The notes: generated by a model from the sequence alone, not told the origin. A DNA stretch of 64,000 bases from Erythrobacteraceae bacterium (GCA_002706445.1 PALE01000034.1:1-64000), one strand, 5' to 3'. Shown: positions 9,431 to 19,564, numbered from the stretch's first letter. Translations and numbers: made by a program.

Positions 9431-10981
9431 ATGACTATGCATCCGATCGCCTATGCCGCGACCCGACCCGATCATCCCGCCGTAATCATGGCGGGCAGCA
9501 GGGAGCAGATGACCTATGGAGAGATGGACGCGAACTCCAATCGCTTCGCCCATTTGCTGCGGTCAAACGGGCTGGGTGCAGGAGACGCCTTTGCCTTGCT
9601 CCTCGAAAACCGGATCGAATATTACACGCTGATCTGGGGTTCGCAGCGGGCCGGAACGATGCTGGTTCCCATTTCAACCCGGCTGACCGCACCCGAAATT
9701 GCCTACATCATCAGCGATGCAGAGGCGAAGCTGTTGATCACTTCGACCGCCTTTGCCGAGGTTCTGGCAGGCGTGCGGGCCGAGCTGCCCGATCTGAAAA
9801 TCCTGATCGCCGATGGCGAGGGTGCCGAAAACTTCGGCGATGCGCTTGCTGCGCAACCGGGCGATCCGATCCCTGACCAAAGCGCCGGTGCGGTCATGCT
9901 TTATTCTTCCGGCACAACCGGACGGCCCAAGGGTATTCGACCGGCACCTCCAGAAGACCCTGCGGTGGATGCGCCTGTTGCGCTGATGGGGCTTGCCGTC
10001 ATGGGGGCGGGGATGCCGACCGACGGATCGATGGTCTATCTCTCGCCCGCGCCCCTTTACCACGCGGCGCCGATCGGGTGGTCATCGGTGGTGCACCGCC
10101 TCGGCGGGACCGTCGTCATGATGGAGAAGTTCGAGCCGGAAACGGCTCTGCAGGCGATCGAGAAATACAAGGTCACCGACAGCCAGTGGGTTCCGACCCA
10201 TTTTGTCCGCTTCCTCAAGCTCGATCCCGAGATTCGCACCCGTTACGATCTTTCCAGCCATCAGCGCGCGCTCCACGCCGCAGCGCCGTGTCCGGTGCCG
10301 ATCAAGCAGGACATGATCGAATGGTGGGGGCCGATCATCAATGAATATTACGCCGGCAGCGAAGGCATCGGGATGACGCTGGTCAAGAGCCCCGAATGGC
10401 TCACCCATCCCGGTACGGTCGGCACAGCGATCTACGGCAAGCTGCATATCTGCGGTCCCGACGGCGAAGAGGTTCCCGCAGGCACCGACGGTGTGGTCTA
10501 TTTCGAAAACGAAATCCTGCCGACCTATCACAACGATCCGGCCAAGACTGCCGATGCCATGCATCCCAAGGGCTGGATGACGCTCGGCGACATCGGCCAT
10601 GTCGATGAGGAAGGCTATCTCTTCCTCACCGACCGCAAGAGCCACATGATCATCTCGGGCGGCGTCAATATCTACCCGCAGGAGATCGAGAACCTGCTCG
10701 CGACCCACGAGAAAGTAATGGACGCTGCCGTCATCGGAGCGCCGTGCCCCGATCTTGGGGAAAAGGTCGTCGCGGTGGTGCAGCCGATGGACATGGCTGA
10801 GGCCGGAGAAGCGCTTGAGCAGGAACTGCGCGACTATCTCGCGCCGAACCTTGCGCGGATCAAAATGCCCAAGCTGTTCGATTTCCGCCCCGATCTGCCG
10901 CGCGAGGCCAATGGCAAGCTCTACAAGCGCGAACTGCGGGACGAATTCGAAGCAAAGGCGCGCGCCGGGGAGGCTGTCTGA
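9431..10981 (+). CDS. Class I adenylate-forming acyl-CoA synthetase/ligase
   Basis: 516 aa; LYSSGTTGRPKGI, YYAGSEG, GWMTLGDIGHVDEEGYLFLTDRKSHMIISGGVNIYPQEIE, NGKLYKRELR. Confidence 0.92.
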   Translation: MTMHPIAYAATRPDHPAVIMAGSREQMTYGEMDANSNRFAHLLRSNGLGAGDAFALLLENRIEYYTLIWGSQRAGTMLVPISTRLTAPEIAYIISDAEAKLLITSTAFAEVLAGVRAELPDLKILIADGEGAENFGDALAAQPGDPIPDQSAGAVMLYSSGTTGRPKGIRPAPPEDPAVDAPVALMGLAVMGAGMPTDGSMVYLSPAPLYHAAPIGWSSVVHRLGGTVVMMEKFEPETALQAIEKYKVTDSQWVPTHFVRFLKLDPEIRTRYDLSSHQRALHAAAPCPVPIKQDMIEWWGPIINEYYAGSEGIGMTLVKSPEWLTHPGTVGTAIYGKLHICGPDGEEVPAGTDGVVYFENEILPTYHNDPAKTADAMHPKGWMTLGDIGHVDEEGYLFLTDRKSHMIISGGVNIYPQEIENLLATHEKVMDAAVIGAPCPDLGEKVVAVVQPMDMAEAGEALEQELRDYLAPNLARIKMPKLFDFRPDLPREANGKLYKRELRDEFEAKARAGEAV

Positions 10982-12282
10982 TGGCTACGCAGGACAAACC
11001 GCGACTCGACCCTGTGACGGCCCGGCAGGTTATCGATCCCTCCGCCTAAGCCGAGTGGGATCCGGTTCTCGACACATTCGATCGACTGCGCGAAGAAACG
11101 CCGGTGGCATGGGTGGATGCAGGCGATCCCGGCATCCACCCGCCGTTCTGGCTCGTCACCCGCTATGAAGATGTGATGCGCGTGTCGAAGGACAATGCGA
11201 CCTTCCTCAACAACCCGCGCACCGTGGTCTTCAGCCTCACCGAAGGAATCGAGTTCGCCAAAGCGTTCAGCGGCGGGACCGAACATATGGTCGCGAGCCT
11301 CGTCACCTTCGATGCGCCGGTGCATATGAAGTATCGCAAGCTGACGCAGGACTGGTTCATGCCCAAGAACCTGCGCACGATCGAGGACGAGATCCGCGGC
11401 ATCGCCAGCGCGACGGTCGACCGTCTGATCGCAGCGGGCGAAGAGGTCGATTTCTGCAAGCTTGTCAGCGCGCCCTATCCGCTGCATGTCGTCATGCAGA
11501 TTTTGGGCGTGCCCGAAGAGGATGAGCCGCTGATGCTCACGCTGACGCAGCAGATGTTCGGCGGGTCGGACGAAGACCTCAACCAGTCGGGCATGAAGGA
11601 CCTCTCACCCGAAGCGATCACCCAGATCGTCGCCGGTGCGGTGAAGAATTTCGAGCAGTATTTCGCCAAGATCACCGCCGACCGCCGCGCCAATCCGCAA
11701 GGCGACGTCGCGAGCACGATTGCCAATGCCACCGTCGATGGCGAACCGCTCAATGATCGTGACATGATGGGCTATTACATCATCGTTGCCGCGGCTGGAC
11801 ATGACACGACCTCCGCCAGCACCGCAGGCGCGATGATGGCGCTGGCGAAAGATCACGAGCAATGGGCGCGCGTGCGCGAAGATCGCTCGCTGCTACCCGG
11901 CATTGTCGAAGAGGCGATCCGCTGGACCAGCCCGGTGCAGCACTTCATGCGCACGGCGGCCGAAGACACCGAGATTGGTGGTCAGCCTATCGCCAAGGGC
12001 GACTGGATCATGATCAACTATATCGCGGCAAACCATGATCCGGCCGTGTTCGACGATCCGCGCCGATTCGATGCCGCGCGCACACCCAATCGCCACCTCG
12101 CCTTCGGAGCGGGCGCGCATCAGTGCCTCGGCCTGCATCTGGCGCGGCTGGAGATGCGGATATTGTTCGAGGTTTTGCTCGACCGCATCGAAAGCGTCGA
12201 ACTGGCAGGTGAACCTGCGCGCTCCAAGTCAACCTTTGTCGGAGGGCTGAAGACCTTGCCGCTGAAGATCAAACCTGCGTGA
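10981..12282 (+). pseudogene. Cytochrome P450 with an in-frame TAA at 11047-11049 (otherwise intact frame)
   Basis: MATQDKPRLDPVTARQVIDPSA*AEWDPVLDTFDRLREETPVAWV... continuing to AAAGHDTTSAST, EEAIRWTSPV and heme loop FGAGAHQCLGLHLARLE; ATG overlaps upstream stop; GTG at 11104 could give a truncated product. Confidence 0.8.
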
Positions 12283-12427
12283 TCTTGCGAGTCCAAGTCT
12301 TGCATATGGGAAGCCCTACGCAACAAAACAAGCCTTGAGCCTTCAATAAAGTTGCATTCGAGTACTATCGGAGCGCGATGTCCGATTTTACTGTCGGAAT
12401 GAAACAATATGTGCTAATAATCTCGGC

Positions 12428-12520
12428 ATGGGAAAAACTTGGAAAAGCTCGGTTGCAGGTCTTGCAGCGGGCTTCGTTGCAGGGTCGCCCTGCGCCTCGA
12501 TGAGAGGGGTGAGCGCATGA
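12428..12520 (+). CDS. Possible 30-aa upstream small ORF
   Basis: MGKTWKSSVAGLAAGFVAGSPCASMRGVSA; stop TGA overlaps downstream ATG (ATGA at 12517-12520). Confidence 0.3.
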   Translation: MGKTWKSSVAGLAAGFVAGSPCASMRGVSA

Positions 12521-13161
12521 TCCTGCTCGAACCGCACAACCTGCCTTTCGCCATCTCGCTTGGCGCCTTGTTCGTCATTGCGATCCTGCAAGTGATCGGC
12601 GCGGGCGACATGTTCGATAGCGGTGATGTCGATATCGGCATCGATATGGACGCAGATATTGCCGATGGCCTCGAAGCCAGCGGTTTTATGGACGGTTTCT
12701 TCAGCGTGCTCGGTATCGGGCGCGTGCCGTTCCTGATCTGGCTTTCCTGCCTGCTGTTCGTCTTTTCACTGGTCGGCGTGCTCGGCCAGTGGGTGATCGG
12801 CAGCGTGACCGGCGATCCGCTCGGAGCAGGACTTGCATCACTGCTGGCAGCTGCAGCGGCTCTGCCGCTCAACGGCGTGCTGGTGCGGCCTTTGGGACGC
12901 ATTCTGCCGCAGGACGAAAGCTCTGCAGTGGGCCTCGAAAGCCTGGTCCGCCGCGATGCGGTGATCCAGACCGGAACCTCGCGCGCCGGCTCGCCTGCGC
13001 GCGCCAAAGTCAAAGATGCTTTCGGGCATCCCCATTTTGTAATGGTCGAACCGCATGATGAAGGTGCGCAGCTGGCCGAGGGCGAGACCGTGTTGCTCGT
13101 GCGCCGCGAAGGAGAACTCTTCTTCGGCGTCACATACGAGAACCCGATGCTGCGGCCCTGA
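12517..13161 (+). CDS. YqiJ/NfeD-like membrane protein with C-terminal OB-fold
   Basis: MILLEPHNLPFAISLGALFVIAILQVIGAGDMFD, TM segments, then ESLVRRDAVIQTGTSRAGSPARAKVKDAFGHPHFVMVEP; directly precedes flotillin. Confidence 0.8.
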   Translation: MILLEPHNLPFAISLGALFVIAILQVIGAGDMFDSGDVDIGIDMDADIADGLEASGFMDGFFSVLGIGRVPFLIWLSCLLFVFSLVGVLGQWVIGSVTGDPLGAGLASLLAAAAALPLNGVLVRPLGRILPQDESSAVGLESLVRRDAVIQTGTSRAGSPARAKVKDAFGHPHFVMVEPHDEGAQLAEGETVLLVRREGELFFGVTYENPMLRP

Positions 13162-13187
13162 ACCGATAGAGATTGATTGGAGGGAAT

Positions 13188-14924
13188 ATGGATTTCTGGA
13201 CTATGGTGATGTTCGCAGGCGGCGGTTTTGCGCTGCTTGTCATCCTCTTTATTTTCCTCACGACGCTCTACCGTCGCGCCTCGAAGGAGATTGCCTTCGT
13301 TCGAACCGGCGTCGGCGGCGAGAAGGTTGTGATGAACGGCGGTGCGTTGGTGCTTCCGGTGTTTCACGAGACCATGCCGGTCAACATGAACACGCTGGTG
13401 CTGTCGGTGGTTCGCCGCGACGGCGAGGCGCTAATCACGCTCGACCGCCTGCGGATCGACGTGAAGGCGGAATTCTACGTCCGCGTTCGCCCCGATGCAG
13501 GCTCGATTGCAATGGCGGCACAAACGCTCGGCCAGCGCACGATGCAGCCCGAAATGCTCAAGGACCTCGTCGAAGGTAAATTCGTCGACGCGCTGCGTTC
13601 GGTCGCGGCGGGAATGAGCATGAACGAGCTGCACGAACAGCGCGCTGACTTCGTGCAAAAAGTGCAGCAAGTGTCGTCGAACGATCTTGCGATGAACGGT
13701 CTGGAACTTGAGTCGGTCTCGCTGACCGGTCTCGACCAGACGAGCATCGAGCACTTCAACGCCAACAACGCCTTTGACGCCGAAGGTCTGACCAAACTCA
13801 CCGAACAGATCGAGGCGCGCAAGAAACTGCGCAACGACATCGAGCAGGACACCCGCGTGCAGATGGAGACCAAGAACCTCGAAGCCGATACGCGCAGCTT
13901 CGAAATCGGGCGCGACAAGGAATACGCCCGGCTCCAGCAGGAACGCGAAGTTGAGATCCGTCGCGCCGGTCAAATGTCCGAGATCGCCCGCGAGCAGGCC
14001 GAGCGCCAGCGCGAAGCCGATGCGGCGCGGATCGAGGCGAAGAAGCAGGTCGATGCCCAGCAGATCGAGGCCGACCGCCTCGTCGAAGAGGCTCGCATCG
14101 ATCAGCAACGAGCACTCGAAATCGCGCGTCAGGAACAGCAGATTGCGGTCCAGAACAAGTCTCGCGAGGAAAGCCAGGCCAAGGCCGAAGCTGACGCTGC
14201 GCGTGCGCTGGCAGTGGCTGCCGAAGAGCAGGTTACGACCAGCCGTGAAAGCGAAGTCGCAGAGCGTCTCAAGAAGATCGAGCTGATCGAAGCTGCCAAG
14301 CAGGCAGAGCGCGAAGCGATCGGGATCAAGGTTGAAGCCGAAGCCGAAAAGGACGCGGCGACCAACCGCGCCGAGGCTGCAAGGCTCGAAGCAAAGGGGC
14401 AGGCCGATGCCGAGATCCTGCGCGCCGAAGCCGACCGCGTTCGCTTCGAAGTCGAAGCCGCCGGTCAGCGTGCGGTCAACGAGGCGGCGAACATCCTGTC
14501 GATGGACCAGATCAGCCTGCAGACCAAGCTGGCGCTGCTCAAGGTGCTGCCGGAAGTCATCCGCGAAAGCGCGAAGCCGATGGAAGCTATCGACTCGATC
14601 AAGATCGTGCAGGTCGACGGGCTTACCAACGGTGGCTCGGGCGGAAAGGGCGGAAGCGGTCCGGTCGGCGGCTCGGGCAATCTTGCCAGCGACGCCGTGT
14701 CAGCCGCGCTCGCCTACCGCGCGCAGGCGCCGGTGCTCGACGGCCTGATGAAGGAGCTCGGTCTCGACGGTTCCTCGCTCGGCACGCTGGTGCAGGCCGC
14801 AGCGGAAGACCCCAAGGGCGAGGCCGCCAAGAAGCTCTCGGAATTGAGCTTTGAAGAGGTTGATGTCGAGCCTGAAGGTCTGGCGGTCCAGGGCGAAGAG
14901 CCGAAGGACGAAGCCGCCGAATAG
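13188..14924 (+). CDS. Flotillin family protein (YqiK-like)
   Basis: N-terminal TM, SPFH domain (IAFVRTGVGGEKVVMNGGALVLPVFHETMPVNMNTLVLSVVRRDGEALITLDRLRIDV), long Glu/Ala-rich coiled coil. Confidence 0.92.
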   Translation: MDFWTMVMFAGGGFALLVILFIFLTTLYRRASKEIAFVRTGVGGEKVVMNGGALVLPVFHETMPVNMNTLVLSVVRRDGEALITLDRLRIDVKAEFYVRVRPDAGSIAMAAQTLGQRTMQPEMLKDLVEGKFVDALRSVAAGMSMNELHEQRADFVQKVQQVSSNDLAMNGLELESVSLTGLDQTSIEHFNANNAFDAEGLTKLTEQIEARKKLRNDIEQDTRVQMETKNLEADTRSFEIGRDKEYARLQQEREVEIRRAGQMSEIAREQAERQREADAARIEAKKQVDAQQIEADRLVEEARIDQQRALEIARQEQQIAVQNKSREESQAKAEADAARALAVAAEEQVTTSRESEVAERLKKIELIEAAKQAEREAIGIKVEAEAEKDAATNRAEAARLEAKGQADAEILRAEADRVRFEVEAAGQRAVNEAANILSMDQISLQTKLALLKVLPEVIRESAKPMEAIDSIKIVQVDGLTNGGSGGKGGSGPVGGSGNLASDAVSAALAYRAQAPVLDGLMKELGLDGSSLGTLVQAAAEDPKGEAAKKLSELSFEEVDVEPEGLAVQGEEPKDEAAE

Positions 14925-14947
14925 GCCGCATCCCAGCGTAAGATTGG

Positions 14948-14980
14948 CCCCGCTGCGCTATCCGGCGCGGCGGGGTTTTT
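14948..14980 (+). terminator. Rho-independent terminator after flotillin
   Basis: CCCCGCTGCGC TATCCG GCGCGGCGGGG TTTTT (one wobble). Confidence 0.8.
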
Positions 14981-14981
14981 C

Positions 14982-15866
14982 TTAGGCGCGCCCCAAAAGC
15001 CGTTCCGCCATCGAGCGGACTTCTGCGCCCATATCTTCGCGCTCGAGCGCCAGCGCGAGTGTCGCTTCGACAAAGCCGGTCTTGCTTCCGCAGTCATAGC
15101 GATTGCCGTCGAATGTCACCGCGTGGAAAGGCTGCGTCCCGATCATGCGGGCCATGGCATCGGTCAGCTGAATCTCGCCGCCCGCTCCTTTTTCCTGCGT
15201 TTCGAGAGTGCGCATCACTTCGGGCTGAAGGATGTAGCGGCCCGAGACGATCTTGTTCGAAGGCGCATCGGCAACCGGCGGCTTTTCGACTAGGCCTTTG
15301 ACCTCGGTCAGCGCGCCGTTCTGCGCACCCGGATCGATCACGCCGTAGCTCGAGACTTCTTCCATCGGGACTTCGAGCACGCTGATCAGATTGCCGCCCA
15401 CCTCGTTGTAGGCATCGACCATCTGCTTCATGCACCCGACCCCGCCGCGATGAGCGATCATCAATTCGTCGGGGAGGAAGATCGCAAACGGCTCGTCACC
15501 GACGATTGCGCGCGCGCACCAGATCGCGTGGCCCAGACCCATCGGTACTTGCTGGCGCACGGTGATGATATCGCCGGGCGTTGCGCGCGTGGGGTCGAGC
15601 ACCGACAGATCCTTGCCGCGCTCGCCCATTGTCGTTTCAAGCTCGTAGGCGATGTCGAAATGCTCGACGATGGCGCTCTTGCCGCGTCCGGTAACGAAGA
15701 TCATCTGCTCGATCCCCGCCTCTCGCGCTTCGTCCACCGCATATTGGATCAACGGTCGATCGACGATCGGCAGCAGTTCCTTGGGGATCGCCTTGGTCGC
15801 AGGCAGGAAGCGGGTACCCAGCCCCGCGACGGGAAAAACGGCTTTTTTTATCGGCTTGAGGCTCAT
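14982..15866 (-). CDS. galU: UTP--glucose-1-phosphate uridylyltransferase
   Basis: KKAVFPVAGLGTRFLPATKAIPKELLPIVDRPLIQYAVDEA. Confidence 0.96.
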   Translation of the reverse strand: MSLKPIKKAVFPVAGLGTRFLPATKAIPKELLPIVDRPLIQYAVDEAREAGIEQMIFVTGRGKSAIVEHFDIAYELETTMGERGKDLSVLDPTRATPGDIITVRQQVPMGLGHAIWCARAIVGDEPFAIFLPDELMIAHRGGVGCMKQMVDAYNEVGGNLISVLEVPMEEVSSYGVIDPGAQNGALTEVKGLVEKPPVADAPSNKIVSGRYILQPEVMRTLETQEKGAGGEIQLTDAMARMIGTQPFHAVTFDGNRYDCGSKTGFVEATLALALEREDMGAEVRSMAERLLGRA

Positions 15867-15994
15867 ATCTCGCTTTCTCGATTTGTATTCATGACCTGCA
15901 TGTTCGCACCGGTAAGGTCAACGTTGCGGCATCAATCGCGCAAGCATGTTTCAGTTGAGTTGCGCGCCATGCGAGTTTCGCTAAGGCATTTCTT

Positions 15995-17275
15995 ATGGAC
16001 AAACTCATCATTCGCGGCGGCAACCGCCTTTCGGGCGATATTCCGATCTCCGGGGCGAAGAACGCCGCGCTCACTCTTATTCCTTGCGCGCTGTTGACCG
16101 AGGAGCCGGTGACGCTGCGCAATTTGCCGCGGCTTGCCGACATCGACGGGTTCCAGCACCTGATGAACCAGTTCGGCGTGATGACCGCGATCCAGGGCAC
16201 AAGGCCGGAGGATTTCGGCCGCGTCATGACGATGGAGGCGACCCGCATTACCTCCAGCGTCGCGCCGTATGATCTGGTGCGCAAGATGCGCGCGTCGATT
16301 CTGGTGCTCGGCCCGATGCTGGCGCGCATGGGTGAGGCGACCGTCTCGATGCCGGGCGGCTGTGCGATCGGCAACCGGCCTATCGATCTGCACCTGAAAG
16401 CGCTCGAAGCCTTCGGCGCGGAGATCGAACTGACGCAGGGCTACGTCAGAGCCATGGCACCCGACGGCGGCTTGCCGGGGGGCGATTTCGACTTCCCCGT
16501 CGTGTCTGTCGGCGCGACCGAGAATGCGCTGATGGCGGCGGTTCTCGCCAATGGCACAAGCCGTCTGTTCAACGCAGCGCGCGAGCCGGAAATCGTCGAT
16601 CTGTGCAACCTCCTCGTTGCCATGGGTGCAGAGATCGAAGGTATCGGTTCGAGCGATCTCACCATCCACGGCGCGAAGCGGCTCCACGGTGCGACTTATC
16701 GGGTCATGGCCGACCGTATCGAAGCCGGCTCCTACGCTTGCGCTGCGGCGATTACCGGCGGCGAAGTGCGGCTTGTCGGCGCGAATGCGCACGATATGGC
16801 CTCGACCATCCACGCGCTGCAGAAGATCGGGCTCGATGTGACGCACGATGCCAAGAGCGTGACCGTCGCAGCCAACGGCCCGCTCAAGCCGACCGACCTC
16901 ACCACGGCTCCGTTTCCGGGACTAGCGACCGATATGCAGGCCCAGCTGATGAGCCTGCTGTGCAAGGCCGAGGGTACGAGCGTGCTCAAGGAAACGATTT
17001 TCGAAAACCGTTTCATGCACGTACCCGAACTCACTCGCATGGGGGCCGACATTTCGACCGAGGGCCGCACCGCCATCGTAAAGGGTCCTGTGCAGCTGAC
17101 CGGCGCGGAAGTCATGGCGACCGATCTGCGCGCATCGATGAGCCTGATCATCGCCGCGCTTGCTGCCGAGGGCGAGACGACGGTGCGGCGTATTTATCAC
17201 CTCGACCGCGGCTACGAGCGGCTGGAGGAAAAGCTCCAGCTGGTCGGCGCCGATATCGAGCGGGTCGACGACTAG
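15995..17275 (+). CDS. murA: UDP-N-acetylglucosamine 1-carboxyvinyltransferase
   Basis: [45 protein letters not shown]; full-length 426 aa. Confidence 0.97.
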   Translation: MDKLIIRGGNRLSGDIPISGAKNAALTLIPCALLTEEPVTLRNLPRLADIDGFQHLMNQFGVMTAIQGTRPEDFGRVMTMEATRITSSVAPYDLVRKMRASILVLGPMLARMGEATVSMPGGCAIGNRPIDLHLKALEAFGAEIELTQGYVRAMAPDGGLPGGDFDFPVVSVGATENALMAAVLANGTSRLFNAAREPEIVDLCNLLVAMGAEIEGIGSSDLTIHGAKRLHGATYRVMADRIEAGSYACAAAITGGEVRLVGANAHDMASTIHALQKIGLDVTHDAKSVTVAANGPLKPTDLTTAPFPGLATDMQAQLMSLLCKAEGTSVLKETIFENRFMHVPELTRMGADISTEGRTAIVKGPVQLTGAEVMATDLRASMSLIIAALAAEGETTVRRIYHLDRGYERLEEKLQLVGADIERVDD

Positions 17276-17402
17276 CTTCGCCTTATGCTGGCCTGCAAAT
17301 TGCGACGGTCCGACCTTCCGGTGCTCACGACCATCAAGGTCGCTGCGCGCCGGGTGCCGGCCCCTCACAATTTTCGGCGAAGCCTAAGCCAAAGCTGAAT
17401 TA

Positions 17403-17627
17403 CTACCGGGCGACCAGCCACACCCGGATTGCGCTGGCGAGACCGGGCGGCGTTTCGGCCCTGATCCGCTCCGCATCGATCCGCGCGACCAGCGCGCTCA
17501 CCGGCAGTTCCTCCTGCTCGGCAGCGGATTTGAGCATGTCCCAGAACAGCGGTTCGAGGCTGATCGAGGTCTTGTGCCCGTCGATCGCGATCGAGCGTTT
17601 GACCGGCGGGTGATAGGGCGGTGTCAT
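17403..17627 (-). CDS. Ribbon-helix-helix domain protein
   Basis: KRSIAIDGHKTSISLEPLFWDMLKSAAEQEELPVSALVARID, RHH fold pattern. Confidence 0.75.
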   Translation of the reverse strand: MTPPYHPPVKRSIAIDGHKTSISLEPLFWDMLKSAAEQEELPVSALVARIDAERIRAETPPGLASAIRVWLVAR

Positions 17628-17684
17628 AACGCCGATCTAGCAGGCGAGAGAGCCGGCTGCGCGGTGTTTTTGCAATTGCGAAGA

Positions 17685-17775
17685 AAGTTGACAAAGTTGA
17701 CACGGTGTCAAGCGCCCCTTTCGGCCTTAAGGCATTGATAAATAGGTGACAATGTATGAATATCGAAGTTGACAC
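17685..17775. promoter_or_regulatory. TTGACAC repeats/palindrome between divergent genes
   Basis: AAGTTGACA tandem at 17685-17693 and 17694-17702, 15-bp palindrome TTGACAC-G-GTGTCAA at 17697-17711, third AAGTTGACAC at 17766-17775. Confidence 0.5.
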
Positions 17776-17949
17776 TTTGCCGTGCGAAAACAGTATGGGC
17801 ATAGCGGCCGGGCAACCGAAAGCGACGATGGGAAAGAGCAGACGGCACCCTATCGCGGGCCGGCCCTGTAGGAAAATCATGTGCTTCGCACCGCGCGCTA
17901 CAAGAAATTTGGGGTGGCCGCAGGCGACCCAAAGCGCCAGATTGGGCGC

Positions 17950-18708
17950 ATGGATGCCGCGCTCGACACGCTGACCGACAAGGAAAAGGAAACGCTGCGG
18001 CTGATCGTGCGTGGGCACGATGCCAAGTCGGCGGCGAGCGCGCTCGACCTGTCGGTCCACACGATCAACGAACGCTTGCGATCTGCGCGCCGCAAGCTCG
18101 ACGTGACGAGCAGCCGCGAAGCTGCCCGGCTCCTGCTCGAAAGCGAAGGCGCAGCCACCGACACAGACCCCGAAAATCTTGGGTACAAGCATTTGGGGGA
18201 TGCCGAAACGCCCCCGAATGCCGATCCTTCCTCCGTCACCGCACAGCCCGATCACCGTGCGGTATGGATAGGAGGAATTGCCATGATTACCGCACTTACC
18301 CTTGCTCTCGCCCTTGCTGCGCCGGGACCGTTCGGGGCTGTCGAACCCGACGACGATCAACGTGCCGCGGCGATTGCCGCAGCCGATGCCGAGCGCGAAG
18401 CCGCTGCGCGCCAATGGCTCGCGCTGGTGGACCGATCGGATTGGGAAGCCAGCCATGCTGCCACCGCAAGCAGTTTCCGCGCAGCCAATACCGTCGCGCT
18501 GTGGGAGGAGGCGTCGCAGCAGGTGCGCGCTCCGCTCGGCGCTGTGCTGTCGCGCCGACTGGTTTCGGTCCAGATCGTGCCGAGCGACGAAGGCTATGAA
18601 GCCGTGCGCTTCGAAACCGACTTCGAACATCGCAAAGGCGTGATCGAATCGCTCACATTGCGCCGCGAAGACGGTGTGCTCCGCGTGTCGGGATATTACA
18701 TCGACTGA
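17950..18708 (+). CDS. LuxR-type HTH protein with TM segment and C-terminal DUF4019-like domain
   Basis: MDAALDTLTDKEKETLRLIVRGHDAKSAASALDLSVHTINERLRSARRKL (HTH); MITALTLALALAAPGPFGAV TM; AARQWLALVDRSDWEASHAATASSFRAANTVALWEEASQQVRAPLGAVLSR. Confidence 0.8.
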   Translation: MDAALDTLTDKEKETLRLIVRGHDAKSAASALDLSVHTINERLRSARRKLDVTSSREAARLLLESEGAATDTDPENLGYKHLGDAETPPNADPSSVTAQPDHRAVWIGGIAMITALTLALALAAPGPFGAVEPDDDQRAAAIAAADAEREAAARQWLALVDRSDWEASHAATASSFRAANTVALWEEASQQVRAPLGAVLSRRLVSVQIVPSDEGYEAVRFETDFEHRKGVIESLTLRREDGVLRVSGYYID

Positions 18709-18762
18709 AAACGGGCGGGTTCGGGCCGCGCTTTTCGGGTGGGCCGCTTCAGCTCGCCCAGA

Positions 18763-19422
18763 TCAGGCGGCGCGAGCTTTTGCCAGCAGGCGGGCAAAGC
18801 CGTTCGAGCGGCCCCGACCATAGGGCTGGAGGTGCAGCGCGCACAGCGCCAGTTCCTCGGTGCTCAGCGGGTGCTGGAAGCGCAGGCCGTGGCGCCCACC
18901 TTCAGACCAGCGCACCTGCGCCAGCTGCGGCGGCAGGCCTTCGAGGTTGAAACCAAGCAGGCGGCTGGGCCCGTAGTCGGCCTGGCTGGCGATCTTCGCG
19001 CCTTCGCAGGAAATGTCGAGCAGCCGAACATCGGTGCGCTTGCGTCCCTCGTCGATGCGCACGGTCCCCGGGATCGAGAGGCGCAGCGGGCGCACCTGAT
19101 GCGGCGATTGTTCGCGCAGGAAGGCATCGACGGTAATCTCGCCGCCGAAACGGTATCCGGCCTGACGTTTGCCGGTCCATATCCGTTCGACCGGATAGGT
19201 GAGGTCATTGGCAAGCTGCAGCAGCGTGCGTGGCTCCGGCGGCACATCATGCATGAAGCCGAGGCCGACGCCCAGTTCGGACACGTCACGGATGAGGCAT
19301 AGATATTCGCCCGTCTCGCACACCAGCTTGGCGCGCCGAAGCATCAGCGCGGCCGCGCGCGAATAGTGCGTTTCGGTCCCGCCCGGAGCGGCCCCTGCAT
19401 TTGCTGTCTTGCGTGTGTCCAT
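18763..19422 (-). CDS. PilZ domain-containing protein
   Basis: LVCETGEYLCLIRDVSELGVGLGF and RKRTDVRLLDISCEGAKI PilZ-like blocks; start chosen at MDTRKT (GGGAAGAG upstream). Confidence 0.7.
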   Translation of the reverse strand: MDTRKTANAGAAPGGTETHYSRAAALMLRRAKLVCETGEYLCLIRDVSELGVGLGFMHDVPPEPRTLLQLANDLTYPVERIWTGKRQAGYRFGGEITVDAFLREQSPHQVRPLRLSIPGTVRIDEGRKRTDVRLLDISCEGAKIASQADYGPSRLLGFNLEGLPPQLAQVRWSEGGRHGLRFQHPLSTEELALCALHLQPYGRGRSNGFARLLAKARAA

Positions 19423-19564
19423 TGCTCTTCCCGCCATCTCCCGAGGGAGTCCCTTAGGCAAAAATAACCTTTGCTAAGCGAAGGTAGCCGAGCGTGCTTA
19501 ATTTTCGGTAAAACGCAGGCTAGGCCTGCCGCGCAGGGAGTGCGGCTCGGCGCAGGAAAGCAGC

